64,000 bases of DNA, taken from positions 124,001 through 188,000 of the forward strand of contig NZ_JAGPYK010000001.1 in NCBI RefSeq assembly GCF_018070045.1, given 5' to 3'. Position numbers and translations under genes: made by a program. Under the pieces are notes generated by a model, which saw nothing but the letters and a program-made list of their open reading frames with translations, was not told the DNA's origin and searched no databases. Origin of the DNA: Micromonospora sp. U21. GTDB taxonomy: Bacteria; Actinomycetota; Actinomycetes; Mycobacteriales; Micromonosporaceae. This document shows positions 53,381 to 63,239 of this stretch, in pieces. Numbering within the stretch: position 1 is the first letter of the stretch; each line of letters begins with the position of its first letter.

Positions 53381-54880
53381 ATGACGACGACGCTGCCCGC
53401 GTACGACGAGGTCGTCGCGCGCTACGAACCGGTGATCGGCCTGGAGACCCACGTCGAGCTGGGCACGAACACCAAGATGTTCTGCGGCTGCCCCACCGAC
53501 TTCGGTGGCGAGCCGAACACCCGGGTCTGCCCGGTCTGCCTGGGCCTGCCCGGGTCGCTGCCAGTGGCCAACAAGGCGGCCATCGAGGCGATCATCCGGA
53601 TCGGCCTGGCGCTGAACTGCTCCATTGCCGAGTGGTGCCGGTTCGCCCGGAAGAACTACTTCTACCCGGACATGCCGAAGAACTTCCAGATCAGCCAGTA
53701 CGACGAGCCGATCTGCGTCGACGGCTACCTGGACGTCGAGGTCAACGGCGAGACGGTGCGGATCGAGATCGAGCGGGTGCACCTGGAGGAGGACACCGGC
53801 AAGACGCTGCACGTCGGTGGCGCCACCGGCCGCATCCACGGCGCGACCAAGTCGCTGGTCGACTACAACCGGGCCGGCATTCCGCTGGTCGAGATCGTCA
53901 CCAGGCCCATTCCGGGCACCGGCGCGCTCGCCCCCGACGTGGCCCGGGCGTACGTCACCGAGCTGCGGGACGTGATCCGCACCCTCGGTGTCTCGGACGT
54001 GCGGATGGAGGAGGGTTCGCTGCGTTGCGACGTGAACACCTCGCTCAACCTGCCGGGGCAGGAGTGGGGCACCCGCACCGAGACCAAGAACGTCAACTCG
54101 CTGCGCTCGGTGGAGCGGGCGGTCCGCTCGGAGATGCTGCGGCAGGCCTCGGTGCTGGACGCCGGCGTCCGGATCACGCAGGAGACCCGGCACTTCCACG
54201 AGGACACCGGCGACACCACGCCGGGGCGCTCCAAGGAGACCGCGACCGACTACCGGTACTTCCCGGAGCCGGACCTGGTGCCGATCGCCCCGGACCCGGC
54301 CTGGGTCGCCGAGCTGAAGGCCGCCCTGCCGGAGCTGCCCCGGGTGCACCGGCGCCGGCTCCAGCAGCAGTGGGGGCTGTCCGACCTGGACATGCAGTCG
54401 GTGCTGAACGCCGGTGCGGTCGAGCTGATCGAGGCGACCGTCGCCGCCGGCACCACGCCGGCCGCCGCCCGTAAGTGGTGGCTCGGCGAGCTGTCCCGCC
54501 GGGCCAACGAGAGCGGCGTGGAGCTGGCCGACATCGGCGCCACCCCTGGGCAGGTCGCCGAGTTGCAGGGCCTGGTCGACGCCGGAAAGCTCAACGACAA
54601 GATGGCCCGCACGGTGCTGGAAGGCGTGGTCGACGGCGAGGGCTCGCCCACCGAGATCATGACCAACCGCGGCCTGGAGGTCGTGTCGGACACCGGCGCG
54701 CTCACCGCCGCGGTGGACGAGGCGATCGCCGCCAACCCCGGCATCGCCGACAAGATCCGTAGCGGCAAGGTCGCGGCGGCCGGCGCGCTGGTCGGCGCGG
54801 TCATGAAGACCACGCGCGGCCAGGCCGACGCGAAGACCGTCCGCGAGCTGGTTCTGGAGCGCCTCGGCGTCCAGGGCTGA
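53381..54880 (+). CDS. gatB: Asp/Glu-tRNA amidotransferase subunit B
   Basis: 499 aa from ATG 53381, 13 bp after gatA. The GatB/GatE core is shown by [20 protein letters not shown] with [40 protein letters not shown], and the tail YqeY-like helical domain ([20 protein letters not shown]). It phosphorylates and amidates misacylated Glu-tRNA-Gln (or Asp-tRNA-Asn). A strong hairpin follows the stop. Confidence 0.97.
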   Translation: MTTTLPAYDEVVARYEPVIGLETHVELGTNTKMFCGCPTDFGGEPNTRVCPVCLGLPGSLPVANKAAIEAIIRIGLALNCSIAEWCRFARKNYFYPDMPKNFQISQYDEPICVDGYLDVEVNGETVRIEIERVHLEEDTGKTLHVGGATGRIHGATKSLVDYNRAGIPLVEIVTRPIPGTGALAPDVARAYVTELRDVIRTLGVSDVRMEEGSLRCDVNTSLNLPGQEWGTRTETKNVNSLRSVERAVRSEMLRQASVLDAGVRITQETRHFHEDTGDTTPGRSKETATDYRYFPEPDLVPIAPDPAWVAELKAALPELPRVHRRRLQQQWGLSDLDMQSVLNAGAVELIEATVAAGTTPAAARKWWLGELSRRANESGVELADIGATPGQVAELQGLVDAGKLNDKMARTVLEGVVDGEGSPTEIMTNRGLEVVSDTGALTAAVDEAIAANPGIADKIRSGKVAAAGALVGAVMKTTRGQADAKTVRELVLERLGVQG

Positions 54881-54883
54881 GCG

Positions 54884-54937
54884 GTTGGGAAGGGCCCCTT
54901 CTTATGCACCAGGCGATAAGAAGGGGCCCTTCCTAAC
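54884..54937 (+). terminator. 22-bp stem hairpin after gatB
   Basis: Arms 54884-54905 and 54916-54937 pair over 22 positions with one G-U and no mismatch, around a 10-nt loop. Each arm holds AAGGGGCCCCTT-like self-complementary sequence. It starts four bases after the gatB stop. Similar AAGGGGCCC hairpins are seen in Micromonospora genomes from memory, so it may be a dispersed element used as terminator. Confidence 0.75.
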
Positions 54938-55012
54938 ACCCACTGCCGCCTCGAGCGGAGCGATCCACACCCCTCGCGAGGGCGTCAACGGCGACGCCCG
55001 GATGGAGTCACC

Positions 55013-57370
55013 GTGAACGACCACGACCTCGATGTCCTCGACGAGATCCAGCGGCGGGTGCTCTGGCTCGCCACCCGGATCGTGGACGCCGCCAACCACG
55101 ACCGGGTCACCGGCGACGGGGTGAAGGTCGGCGGGCACCAGGCGTCCAGCGCCTCACTGGTCACCGCGATGACCGCGCTCTGGTTCGCGCACCTGGACGC
55201 CGAGGACCGGGTGGCGGTCAAGCCGCACGCCTCCCCGGTGTTCCACGCCATCCAGTACCTGCTCGGCAACCTGGATCGCTCGTACCTGCCGCGGCTGCGG
55301 GCCCGGGGCGGCCTCCAGTCGTACCCGTCGCGCACCAAGGACCCCGACGAGGTGGATTTCTCCACCGGCTCGGTCGGTCTCGGCGCGGCGGCGCCGCTCT
55401 TCGCCGCCGCCACCCGGCGTTACGTCGACGCGCACTTCGGCGCCCGCCCGCACTCCCGGTTCGTCGCGCTGATCGGCGACGCCGAGCTGGACGAGGGCAA
55501 CATCTGGGAGGCGGTCGCCGACCCGGCCACCACCGGCCTGGGCAACGTCATGTGGCTGGTCGACTTCAACCGTCAGTCGCTGGACCGGGTGGTGCCCGGC
55601 ATCCGGATCAACCAGTGGCGCGGCCAGTTCGAGGCGGCCGGCTGGCACGTGGTGGAGGTCAAGTACGGCCGTCGGCTCGCCGAGGCGTACGCCCGGCCGG
55701 GCGGCGAGGCGCTGCGCGACTGGATCGACGCGATGCCCAACGAGCAGTACCAGTCGCTGTTCGGGTTGGCCGGCCCGGTGCTGCGCAAGCAGTTCCTGGA
55801 CGGTGCACCGTCCGGCATCGCCGAGTTGATCGCCGACATCGAAGACGAGGAGCTGGGCCCGCTCGTCACCGACCTCGGCGGGCACGACCTCCAGGCGATG
55901 CTCGACGCGTACGCCCAGTGCGACGCGGTCACCGACCGGCCCAGCGTCGTCTTCGCGTACACGGTCAAGGGGTGGGGGTTGCCCATCGCCGGCAACCCGC
56001 GTAACCATTCGGCGCTGCTCAGCACCGAGCAGGTCGACGTGTTGCGCGCCGCGCAGGGGCTGACCCGGGAGACCGAGTGGGACCGGCTCGACCCGGCGTC
56101 ACCCGCCGGCATCCGGGCCGGCGCCCGCCGGGAGACGCTGTCCCGCGCGCCCCGCGAGCGGGCGCTGGGGGTCACCGTCCCGGAGAGCACGGTCGTACGC
56201 GCCAACAAGCCGATCTCCACGCAGGAGGTCTTCGGCCGGGTGCTGGTGGATCTGGCCCGGGACCGGGAGGTCGGCCGCTACCTGGTGACGACGGCACCGG
56301 ACGTGGCCACCTCCACCAACCTCGCCGGGTTCATCAACAAGACCGGGGTGTTCGCCCCCACCGAGCAGCGCTCCTGGACCGAGGACCGGATGCTGCGCTG
56401 GACGGAGAGTCCCGCGGGGCAGCACATCGAGCTGGGCATCTCGGAGATGAACCTGTTCCTGCTGCTCGGCCAGCTCGGCCTGTCCTGGGACCTGTCCGGG
56501 CAGCCGCTGCTGCCGGTGGGCACGGTCTACGACCCGTTCGTGCTGCGGGGCCTGGACGCGTTCCTGTACGGCACCTACTCCGGCTCCCGGTTCGTGGTGG
56601 CCGGTACCCCGTCGGGCATCACCCTGGCCCCGGAGGGCGGCGCGCACCAGTCCACCATCACCGCCTCCGTCGGGCTGGAGCTGCCCGGGGTGACCTTCGT
56701 CGAGCCCGCGTACGCGACCAGCCTGGACTGGCTGCTCTGCGACGCGCTCGGGCAGATCGCCGGCGGGTCGGCCCCGGCCGCCACCGCCGCGCCGGCCGAG
56801 GACGGGGCGTACTACTTCCGGCTGAGCACCCGGCCGCTGGACCAGGCGCCGTTCGAGGCGGCCCGGGCGCGGCTCGGCGACGCGGTGCTGCGCCGGCAGG
56901 TGGTGGCCGGGGCGTACCGGCTGGTCGACGCGCACCAGGCGTACCCGCACCTGGCCGACGCCCCGGTGGTGCAGCTGGCCGCCTCCGGCGCGGTGCTGCC
57001 CGAGGTGCTGGCCGCCGCCGCGGAGCTGGCCGAGGAGGGCATCGCCGCGCACGTGGTGGACGTGACCTCGCTGGACCGGCTCTACCGGGCCTGGCAGCGC
57101 ACCCTGCGCCAGGGCGTACGGACGGCGACGGTGCCGAGTGTGCCGGGTGCGCTGCGGTCCGCGTTCGCCGACCGGGTTCCGGTGGTGACCGTGCACGACG
57201 CCGCGTCGCACGCGATGGCCTGGCTCGGATCGGCGCTCGGCGCGCCGGCGGTGCCCCTCGGGGTGGACGAGTTCGGTCAGTCCGGCACGGTGGCCGAGCT
57301 GTACGAGCTGCACGACCTGCTGCCCGGCAGCATCGTCAACGCCGCCCTGGCCGCCCTCGCCCTGCGCTGA
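55013..57370 (+). CDS. AceE/transketolase-like ThDP enzyme
   Basis: 785 aa from GTG 55013. It follows the plan of homodimeric pyruvate dehydrogenase E1: GDGVKVGGHQASSASLVTAM, VDFSTGSVGLGAAAPLFAAA, GDAELDEGNIWEAVADPATT with N in MWLVDFNRQSLDRVV (ThDP motif), FGLAGPVLRKQFLD, and a Pyr domain with IELGISEMNLFLLLGQLGLS (catalytic Glu). It is about 100 residues shorter than AceE, and no E2 or E3 gene is near, so complex membership is uncertain. A transketolase-like or 2-oxoacid activity is possible. Confidence 0.85.
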   Translation: MNDHDLDVLDEIQRRVLWLATRIVDAANHDRVTGDGVKVGGHQASSASLVTAMTALWFAHLDAEDRVAVKPHASPVFHAIQYLLGNLDRSYLPRLRARGGLQSYPSRTKDPDEVDFSTGSVGLGAAAPLFAAATRRYVDAHFGARPHSRFVALIGDAELDEGNIWEAVADPATTGLGNVMWLVDFNRQSLDRVVPGIRINQWRGQFEAAGWHVVEVKYGRRLAEAYARPGGEALRDWIDAMPNEQYQSLFGLAGPVLRKQFLDGAPSGIAELIADIEDEELGPLVTDLGGHDLQAMLDAYAQCDAVTDRPSVVFAYTVKGWGLPIAGNPRNHSALLSTEQVDVLRAAQGLTRETEWDRLDPASPAGIRAGARRETLSRAPRERALGVTVPESTVVRANKPISTQEVFGRVLVDLARDREVGRYLVTTAPDVATSTNLAGFINKTGVFAPTEQRSWTEDRMLRWTESPAGQHIELGISEMNLFLLLGQLGLSWDLSGQPLLPVGTVYDPFVLRGLDAFLYGTYSGSRFVVAGTPSGITLAPEGGAHQSTITASVGLELPGVTFVEPAYATSLDWLLCDALGQIAGGSAPAATAAPAEDGAYYFRLSTRPLDQAPFEAARARLGDAVLRRQVVAGAYRLVDAHQAYPHLADAPVVQLAASGAVLPEVLAAAAELAEEGIAAHVVDVTSLDRLYRAWQRTLRQGVRTATVPSVPGALRSAFADRVPVVTVHDAASHAMAWLGSALGAPAVPLGVDEFGQSGTVAELYELHDLLPGSIVNAALAALALR

Positions 57371-57407
57371 CCCCCGATTCCCCGACGGTGCGGCCCCCGG
57401 CCCGCAT

Positions 57408-58976
57408 TCAGCGGGTCGGGGTGGGAGTGACCGAGGGGGACGGCCCGGCGGTCGGACCGTCCACCACGTGCCGTTCCAGGTTCACCTGGGCCTGCCCGGT
57501 GCCGCCGACGGTGATGTCGTCGTACGCCTGGAGCATCTTCTGCTGGTCGAAGTAGAGCACGCTCATCGACAGCGGCGTCGGCTTCTCACCCTCCAGGCCG
57601 CGCAGCCCGGCGCCGCCGGTGGAGCCCTCCACCATCAGCGCGGTGGGCTGCTGCCCGAGTGCCTGGGGCAGCTTGGAGACCTGCCGGGCGTGGGTGTGCC
57701 CAGCCAGCACCAGCGGGCAGGTGCCGGCGAGCGGCCCGGCCGACGCCGGGTCGTGCACCAGCGCGATGTTCACCGGCCGCGGTGAGCGGCGCACTGTGGC
57801 GGCCAGCTTCTCGCCGGCTCCGATGACCTGGTCGGCCACCTGCTGGGTCAGCCCGCTGCCGGCCGGGGACGTGTTCTTGTCCGGGGTGAAGCGCGGGTCG
57901 CCGATGCCGGCGATGGTCAGCCCGGCGACCGTGGTCGTCGAGTTGTTCAGCACGATCGCGTTCGGTTGGCGGGCCACCGCGGCCCCGGTGCGGCCGGAGT
58001 CGTGGTTGCCCCGGATGAAGACGTACGGCTTCTTCAGCAGGCCGATCGAGCCGACGAAGGACGCCTCCGGCTCGCTGCCCCAGTCGGTGATGTCCCCGGT
58101 GTCGATCACCACGTCGATGTCGAACTGCTCCACCACCGTCCGGATCAGCTGCCAGCCGGTCGGGTTGAGGTGCATGTCGGAGACGTGCAGCACCCGGGTG
58201 GTGCCCGGGGCCGGCTCGTACACCGGCAGCGCCGACACCGTGGTGTAGAGCTGGCTGACGTTGCCGACGATGCGTTGCAGCTGCTCGGCGTACTTGGTGT
58301 AGTCGTTGGCGATCCGGCGGGCGTCACCGACGATGGCCGGCGCGTTGACCAGCAGGCCCTCGTAGCGTGGCTCCTCGATCGCCTGCGGGCGCAGGGTGGC
58401 TGCGGCTGTGCCGAGGCTGCCGGCGGTGACCAGGAGGGCCAGCCCGCCCGCCCAGGCGGTGCGCCGCACGTCGCGGAAGGCCAGCCCGGCCAGGATCAGG
58501 GTGACCAGCACCGCCGAGGCGAGGGTTCGCAGGCCGAGCCGCATCACCCCGGACCGGACGTCCTCGACGGCGCTTTGGCTGGCCCGGCTGATGCTGGCCG
58601 GGTCGTCGATCAGCGCCTCGGTGCGCCCCTGGTCCAGTGCGCCGAGTCGCACGGTGAGGTGCGTCGGCCCGTCGTGGCTGTCGAGCAGGAGCGCGCCGAG
58701 TGGCGGCACGTCGACGGTGGTGCCGCCGGCGCTGGCTGGGGTGAGGGTGAGGTTGGCCCGGAACGGCCCGATGTCGGTGTCCACCCGGCCGCCGGCGAGC
58801 ACCCCGAGCACCGCTCCGGCCAGGGCCACGGCGAGCACGGCGAGGATGACTCCGGTGCGGCGCAGGGGACCGGGACGGCCGGCCGGCCGTCCCGCCGACC
58901 GACGCGGCGCAGCGCCGGTCACCGGCTCGTCCCGGTCACCGGCGTCGTCGTGCTGCTCGTCGTGCTGCCCGTCCAT
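57408..58976 (-). CDS. Membrane metallophosphoesterase
   Basis: 522 aa from ATG 58976. An N-terminal disordered segment, a membrane helix (TGVILAVLAVALAGAVLGVL), an outside beta domain, then two more helices (LASAVLVTLILAGLAF and AGGLALLVTAGSLGTAAATL). The calcineurin-type phosphoesterase domain carries VLHVSDMHLN, DVVIDTGDITDWGS, FIRGNHDSGR, NIALVHDPAS and VLAGHTHARQ, all five metal motifs. The catalytic part should face outside the membrane. Substrate unknown. The C-terminal Pro/Ser/Thr tail is short. Confidence 0.9.
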   Translation of the reverse strand: MDGQHDEQHDDAGDRDEPVTGAAPRRSAGRPAGRPGPLRRTGVILAVLAVALAGAVLGVLAGGRVDTDIGPFRANLTLTPASAGGTTVDVPPLGALLLDSHDGPTHLTVRLGALDQGRTEALIDDPASISRASQSAVEDVRSGVMRLGLRTLASAVLVTLILAGLAFRDVRRTAWAGGLALLVTAGSLGTAAATLRPQAIEEPRYEGLLVNAPAIVGDARRIANDYTKYAEQLQRIVGNVSQLYTTVSALPVYEPAPGTTRVLHVSDMHLNPTGWQLIRTVVEQFDIDVVIDTGDITDWGSEPEASFVGSIGLLKKPYVFIRGNHDSGRTGAAVARQPNAIVLNNSTTTVAGLTIAGIGDPRFTPDKNTSPAGSGLTQQVADQVIGAGEKLAATVRRSPRPVNIALVHDPASAGPLAGTCPLVLAGHTHARQVSKLPQALGQQPTALMVEGSTGGAGLRGLEGEKPTPLSMSVLYFDQQKMLQAYDDITVGGTGQAQVNLERHVVDGPTAGPSPSVTPTPTR

Positions 58977-59037
58977 GCTGAGAGTCTGACCTGCCCGTCG
59001 GAGGATCTTGGCAAACCTGAACGGATGGTGACGTGAA

Positions 59038-60210
59038 TCAGCTGCGACCGCCGTCGCCACCGGCGAAGACCACCCGCAGGAGACGGTCGTCGTCGGCCGC
59101 CGGGTCGCCCCGCCCGTCGTGGTTGGAGGTGCTCACCCAGAGGGACCCGTCCGGTGCGGCGGCCACCGCTCGCAGCCGGCCGTACCGGTTGGTGAGCAGC
59201 TCGCTCGGCTGCCCGAGCAACGTGCCGGTGTCGGTCAGCTCCATCACCCAGAGCCGCTTGCCGCGCAGGCAGCCGGTGACCAGCAGCCGATCCGTGGCGG
59301 CCAGGCCGGAGCAGGACGCGTCCGAGGTCGCCCACTGGGTGATCGGGTCCGTGTACCGCCTGTCGCCGGCCCGCCCCTCGACCTCCGGCCAGCCGTAGTT
59401 GCCACCCTTGGTGATCTGGTTGATCTCATCCCAGGTGTTCTGGCCGAACTCGACGGCGTACATCCGTTTGGCGGCGTCCCAGGCGAAGCCCTGCACGTTG
59501 CGATGCCCCAGGGACCAGACCGGGGAGCCGGGGTACGGATTGCCCGTCGCGGGCTTGCCGTCCGGGGTGACCCGCAGGATCTTGCCGCCGAGGCTCTTCA
59601 CGTCCTGGGAATTCGGGCGCTGCCCGGCGTCCCCCGTGCTGACGTAGAGCTGCCCGTCGGGGCCGAAACCCAGCCCGCCGCCGTTGTGCACGTTGGCTTT
59701 CGGGATGCCGGTGAGGATCGGGGTGGGCTGCCCGCCGAGTTGCAACCGGACGACCCGGTTGTCCTGCTCGGTGGTGTAGTAGACGAAGAGCGTCCGGTCC
59801 CGGTCGTAGCCGGGGGAGACGGCGATGCCGAGGAGGCCACCCTCGCCCGCCGCCGCCACGTCGGTGATCGTCTGCACCACGCGGATCCGGAGCCCGTCCG
59901 GCCCGGACTCGGGGCCGACCTGGAGGATCCGGCCGGTGTCCCGCTCGGTGACCAGCGCCCCGCCGTCCGGCAGGAAGGCGATGGCCCAGGGCACCCGCAG
60001 GCCCTTGGCGAGCACGGTCGCCACCGCCTGCTGGCCGGCGCCGCCAGGGCTGGCCGACGCCGACGGGGTCGGCAGGTTGGGCGGCTCACCGGCAGGGTCC
60101 GGCTCCGGCTCGCCGAAACTGCAACCGGCGGTGAGGAGCAGGGCCGCGCAGGACGCCGCGACGGCCGCGCGGAGGCGGCGGATGCGAGAGTACGGGGGAC
60201 GGGCGCTCAC
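59038..60210 (-). CDS. Glucose/sorbosone dehydrogenase-like lipoprotein
   Basis: 390 aa from GTG 60210. Signal and lipobox ASCAALLLTAGCSFGE place it on the outside of the membrane. The six-bladed PQQ-dependent sugar dehydrogenase fold is clear: LRVPWAIAFLPDGGALVTER, GEGGLLGIAVSPGYDRDRTL, NVHNGGGLGFGPDGQLYVST, LGHRNVQGFAWDAAKRMYAV, and EFGQNTWDEINQITKGGNYG. The HN-G segment holds the catalytic His of the family. The natural sugar is unknown, and PQQ synthesis genes are not in the window. Confidence 0.92.
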   Translation of the reverse strand: MSARPPYSRIRRLRAAVAASCAALLLTAGCSFGEPEPDPAGEPPNLPTPSASASPGGAGQQAVATVLAKGLRVPWAIAFLPDGGALVTERDTGRILQVGPESGPDGLRIRVVQTITDVAAAGEGGLLGIAVSPGYDRDRTLFVYYTTEQDNRVVRLQLGGQPTPILTGIPKANVHNGGGLGFGPDGQLYVSTGDAGQRPNSQDVKSLGGKILRVTPDGKPATGNPYPGSPVWSLGHRNVQGFAWDAAKRMYAVEFGQNTWDEINQITKGGNYGWPEVEGRAGDRRYTDPITQWATSDASCSGLAATDRLLVTGCLRGKRLWVMELTDTGTLLGQPSELLTNRYGRLRAVAAAPDGSLWVSTSNHDGRGDPAADDDRLLRVVFAGGDGGRS

Positions 60211-60302
60211 CCGGCCCAGCGTAGCCCGCCGGCCGCCTCGGCCGGGCCCGACGGGATCCGACCGGCCGCCGGTGGTGGGACCGGTGATCCCGGGTGGACC
60301 GT

Positions 60303-62120
60303 TCAGCGGGCCCGTACGGCCAGCAGCGCGGTGTCGTCCTCACGGTGCCGGATCGAGCTGAGCAGCAGGTCGCACAGCTTGTCGAGGGGCAGCGTGTCGG
60401 TGCCGGCCAGCCGGGTCACCAGCTCGGCCAGCCCGTCGTCGATGGACCGGTCCCGCCGTTCGATCAGCCCGTCGGTGTAGAGCAGCAGGGTGTCGCCGGC
60501 GGCCAGGCTGGTCGACCGGCTGGTTCGCCGCGACGGGCGAGCCAGGCCGAGCAGCGGCTCCGGTGGCGCTTCGAGGATCTCCACCGCCCCGCCGGCGCGG
60601 ACCAGCAGGGCCGGCGGGTGCCCGGCGTTGCACCACGTCATCTCCCGGGTGCCGGAGCGCTCGGGACAGATCCGGACCAGCGTCGCGGTGGCCGGGATCG
60701 GCAGCCGCAGGCCGCGCATCGCGCCGTCCAGGTGGGTCATCAGCTCGCCGACCGTGTCGGGCCGGCCGAACGCGTTGCCGCGCACCAGGTTGCGCAGCTG
60801 ACCCATGGTCGCCGCGGCCTCGATGTCGTGCCCGGCGACGTCCCCGATCGCGGCGATCAGATCCCCGTCGGGTTGGACGAAGGCGTCGTACCAGTCGCCG
60901 CCCACGGCCACCCGATCGGCCGCCGGCTGGTAGCGGGCCGCCAGCTCCAGCTCCGGTACGACCGGCAGCCGCGGCAGCATGCTGTGCTGCAGGACCTCGG
61001 CGACGTGCCGCTGCTCGCCGTACATCGAGCTGTTGCCGATCGCCTGTCCGGCCCGGCGGCCGATGTCCACCGCGGTGAGCAGGTCGCGGTCGTCGAACTG
61101 CTGGCGTCGGGAATCGTTCACGAGGGTGATCGCGCCCAGCACGGTGCCGCCGACGGCCCGCACCGGCACGCTCAGGTAGGAGGCGATGCCCAGACGGGCG
61201 GCGATCGACGCCATCTCCGGGTTCGTGGTCCCCCGCGTCACGTCGGCCAGCGACGCCACGCCGCCGAGCCGGGGCTGGCCGGTCCGCAGCACCGCCCGGA
61301 TGATCGACTCCGGGCTCAGCCCGGTACGTAGCAGCTTGGCGAAGCGGTCGACGTCCTCCGTCCGGGCCGGATCGCGGTGCACCGCGACCACCTCGCGGGG
61401 CAGGCCGGTCGGCCCGACCAGGGTGAGCAGGCACCAGTCGGCGAGCAGCGGCACCATGGTGGCCGCGAGCCGGCGTAGCGCCGTGCCCACGTCCAGCGTG
61501 CCGGCCAGCGTCTCGCTCACCCCGGCGAGCAGTTCCAGCCGTTCGTGCGCCTGCACGACCCGCCGGCGGTCCTCCTGCGCGCCGTCCAGCGCGATCCGCA
61601 GCCGCAGCTCCGACGAGCAGGCGGCAGCCAGGTCGGCAAGCGTCTGCAACTGCCGGGCGGTCCAGACCCGCGGTTTGCTGTCGATGGCGCAGAGCGAGCC
61701 GAGCACCCGGCCGGCGAGGTCGGTCAGCGGCATCCCCGCGTACGCGACCACGCCGAGGTCGTCGATGGCCAGGTTGTCGCGTACCCGGGGATAGAGCCGG
61801 GCGTCCGGCAGCACCATGGGCACCTCGATGTCCACCACGTGCTGGCAGAACGAGTGGCTCAACGGGGTGTGCCGGCGCTCCGCCCAGGGCTCGGGCAACC
61901 CGACCGCGCCCGGGAAGAACTGCCGGTCGGCGGAGACCAGGGAGACCAGCGCGACCGGAACGTCCAGCAGGTCACTGACCAGCCGGGCGAACCGCTCGAA
62001 CGCCTCGTCCGGGGTGGCGTTCAGCCCGGTTTCGGCGAGCGCCCGCAGCCGTGCCAGGTCGCTGAGCGCCGGGGGTGGGGCGATCGCGCGCCGGGGGCGG
62101 GCGGGGGAGCCGTCGGTCAT
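60303..62120 (-). CDS. GAF-GAF-SpoIIE serine phosphatase
   Basis: 605 aa from ATG 62120. First GAF about residues 35-180 (VALVSLVSADRQFFPGAVGL, LGSLCAIDSKPRVW), second GAF about 205-360 (LLADWCLLTLVGPTGLPREV, VPVRAVGGTVLGAITLVND), and a PP2C/SpoIIE domain (VAVGGDWYDAFVQPDGDLIA, AIGDVAGHDIEAAATMGQLR, EMTWCNAGHPPALLV, LLLYTDGLIERRDRSIDDG, HREDDTALLAV) with all metal Asp residues. It likely dephosphorylates an anti-sigma-antagonist in response to signals sensed by GAF. No STAS gene is adjacent. Confidence 0.93.
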   Translation of the reverse strand: MTDGSPARPRRAIAPPPALSDLARLRALAETGLNATPDEAFERFARLVSDLLDVPVALVSLVSADRQFFPGAVGLPEPWAERRHTPLSHSFCQHVVDIEVPMVLPDARLYPRVRDNLAIDDLGVVAYAGMPLTDLAGRVLGSLCAIDSKPRVWTARQLQTLADLAAACSSELRLRIALDGAQEDRRRVVQAHERLELLAGVSETLAGTLDVGTALRRLAATMVPLLADWCLLTLVGPTGLPREVVAVHRDPARTEDVDRFAKLLRTGLSPESIIRAVLRTGQPRLGGVASLADVTRGTTNPEMASIAARLGIASYLSVPVRAVGGTVLGAITLVNDSRRQQFDDRDLLTAVDIGRRAGQAIGNSSMYGEQRHVAEVLQHSMLPRLPVVPELELAARYQPAADRVAVGGDWYDAFVQPDGDLIAAIGDVAGHDIEAAATMGQLRNLVRGNAFGRPDTVGELMTHLDGAMRGLRLPIPATATLVRICPERSGTREMTWCNAGHPPALLVRAGGAVEILEAPPEPLLGLARPSRRTSRSTSLAAGDTLLLYTDGLIERRDRSIDDGLAELVTRLAGTDTLPLDKLCDLLLSSIRHREDDTALLAVRAR

Positions 62121-62300
62121 CGCGAACCTGTCTGCCGGGGTGGAGGCCGAACTGCGCTCCGACCCCTCGTTATACCTCGCCCGCGCCCGGTCTGAACATC
62201 GGTGTGCCGAGGCTCGCTCGCCGCCGGCGTCGCCACCTCCGATCCCCGTTTGCCGCCGTGCCCGCACCGTCCACCGCGCCGGAGGCTATCGTCGGCGGAC

Positions 62301-63227
62301 GTGAAGGTATGGATCCCGCACCAGGCCGGCCTGAACCTCGTGGGCGAGCTGCCCCCGGACGTGGCGGTGGAGGTCGTCGAGCACGCCGACCGGCTGCCCT
62401 CGGCAGTGGCCGACGTGCGGTTCTGGGTGCCGCCGTTCCTGGCCGGCTCGGACGCGACCGCCCTGCTGCACGAGCTGCCCGATCTGGCGGCGGTGCAGCT
62501 GCTCTCCGCCGGGGCGGACGCCTGGGCCGGTCGGATGCCGGCGGGGGTCACGCTGTGCGACGCCCGGGGCGTGCACGACCCGTCCACCGCCGAGTGGGTC
62601 GTCACCGCGATCCTGGCCCAGCTGCGGGCGTTCCCGGCCTTCGTCCGGGCGCAGGCCGACCGGCGGTGGGCGTTCCACGAGATGGCCCCGACCGACGAGC
62701 TGACCGGCAAGCGGGTGCTCATCGTCGGGGCCGGGTCGATCGGCACCGCGGTGCGGGACCGGCTCGCCCCGTTCCAGGTCAGCTTCACCCTGGTCGCGCG
62801 GACCGCCCGGCCCGAGCAGGGGGTGCACGGCGTCGACGAGCTGCCCCGGCTGCTGCCCGAGGCCGACGTGGTGGTGGTGCTGGTGCCGCTCACCGACCAG
62901 ACCCGTGGCCTGATCGACAAGGAGTTCCTCGCCGCGATGCCGGACGGGGCGCTGCTGGTCAACGCGGCCCGGGGGCCGGTGGCCCGTACCGAGGCGCTCG
63001 TCGCCGAACTGGGCACCGGCCGGATCGCGGCGGCGCTGGACGTCACCGACCCGGAGCCGCTGCCCGCCGACTCTCCGCTCTGGACGATGCCGAACGTGCT
63101 GCTCACCCCGCACGTGGCGGGGTCGGTGCGGGGGCTGCTGCCGCGGGCCTACCGGCTGGTCGGCGATCAGGTGCGGCGGTTCGCCACCGGTCAGCCGCTG
63201 ATCAACACGGTGGTCGACGGGTACTGA
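62301..63227 (+). CDS. D-2-hydroxyacid dehydrogenase family protein
   Basis: 308 aa from GTG 62301 (VKVWIPHQAGLNLVGELPPD). The NAD-binding Rossmann motif is GKRVLIVGAGSIGTAVRDRL, with ARGPVARTEALVAELGTGRI, AALDVTDPEPLPADSPLWTM and the catalytic His in VLLTPHVAGSVRG. The catalytic Arg (NAARG) and Asp/Glu (DVTDPEPL) are present. The start has no clear ribosome site and may be nearly leaderless. The substrate (a 2-oxoacid or phosphoglycerate-like) is unknown. Confidence 0.92.
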   Translation: MKVWIPHQAGLNLVGELPPDVAVEVVEHADRLPSAVADVRFWVPPFLAGSDATALLHELPDLAAVQLLSAGADAWAGRMPAGVTLCDARGVHDPSTAEWVVTAILAQLRAFPAFVRAQADRRWAFHEMAPTDELTGKRVLIVGAGSIGTAVRDRLAPFQVSFTLVARTARPEQGVHGVDELPRLLPEADVVVVLVPLTDQTRGLIDKEFLAAMPDGALLVNAARGPVARTEALVAELGTGRIAAALDVTDPEPLPADSPLWTMPNVLLTPHVAGSVRGLLPRAYRLVGDQVRRFATGQPLINTVVDGY

Positions 63228-63239
63228 CGGGGTCGGGTC

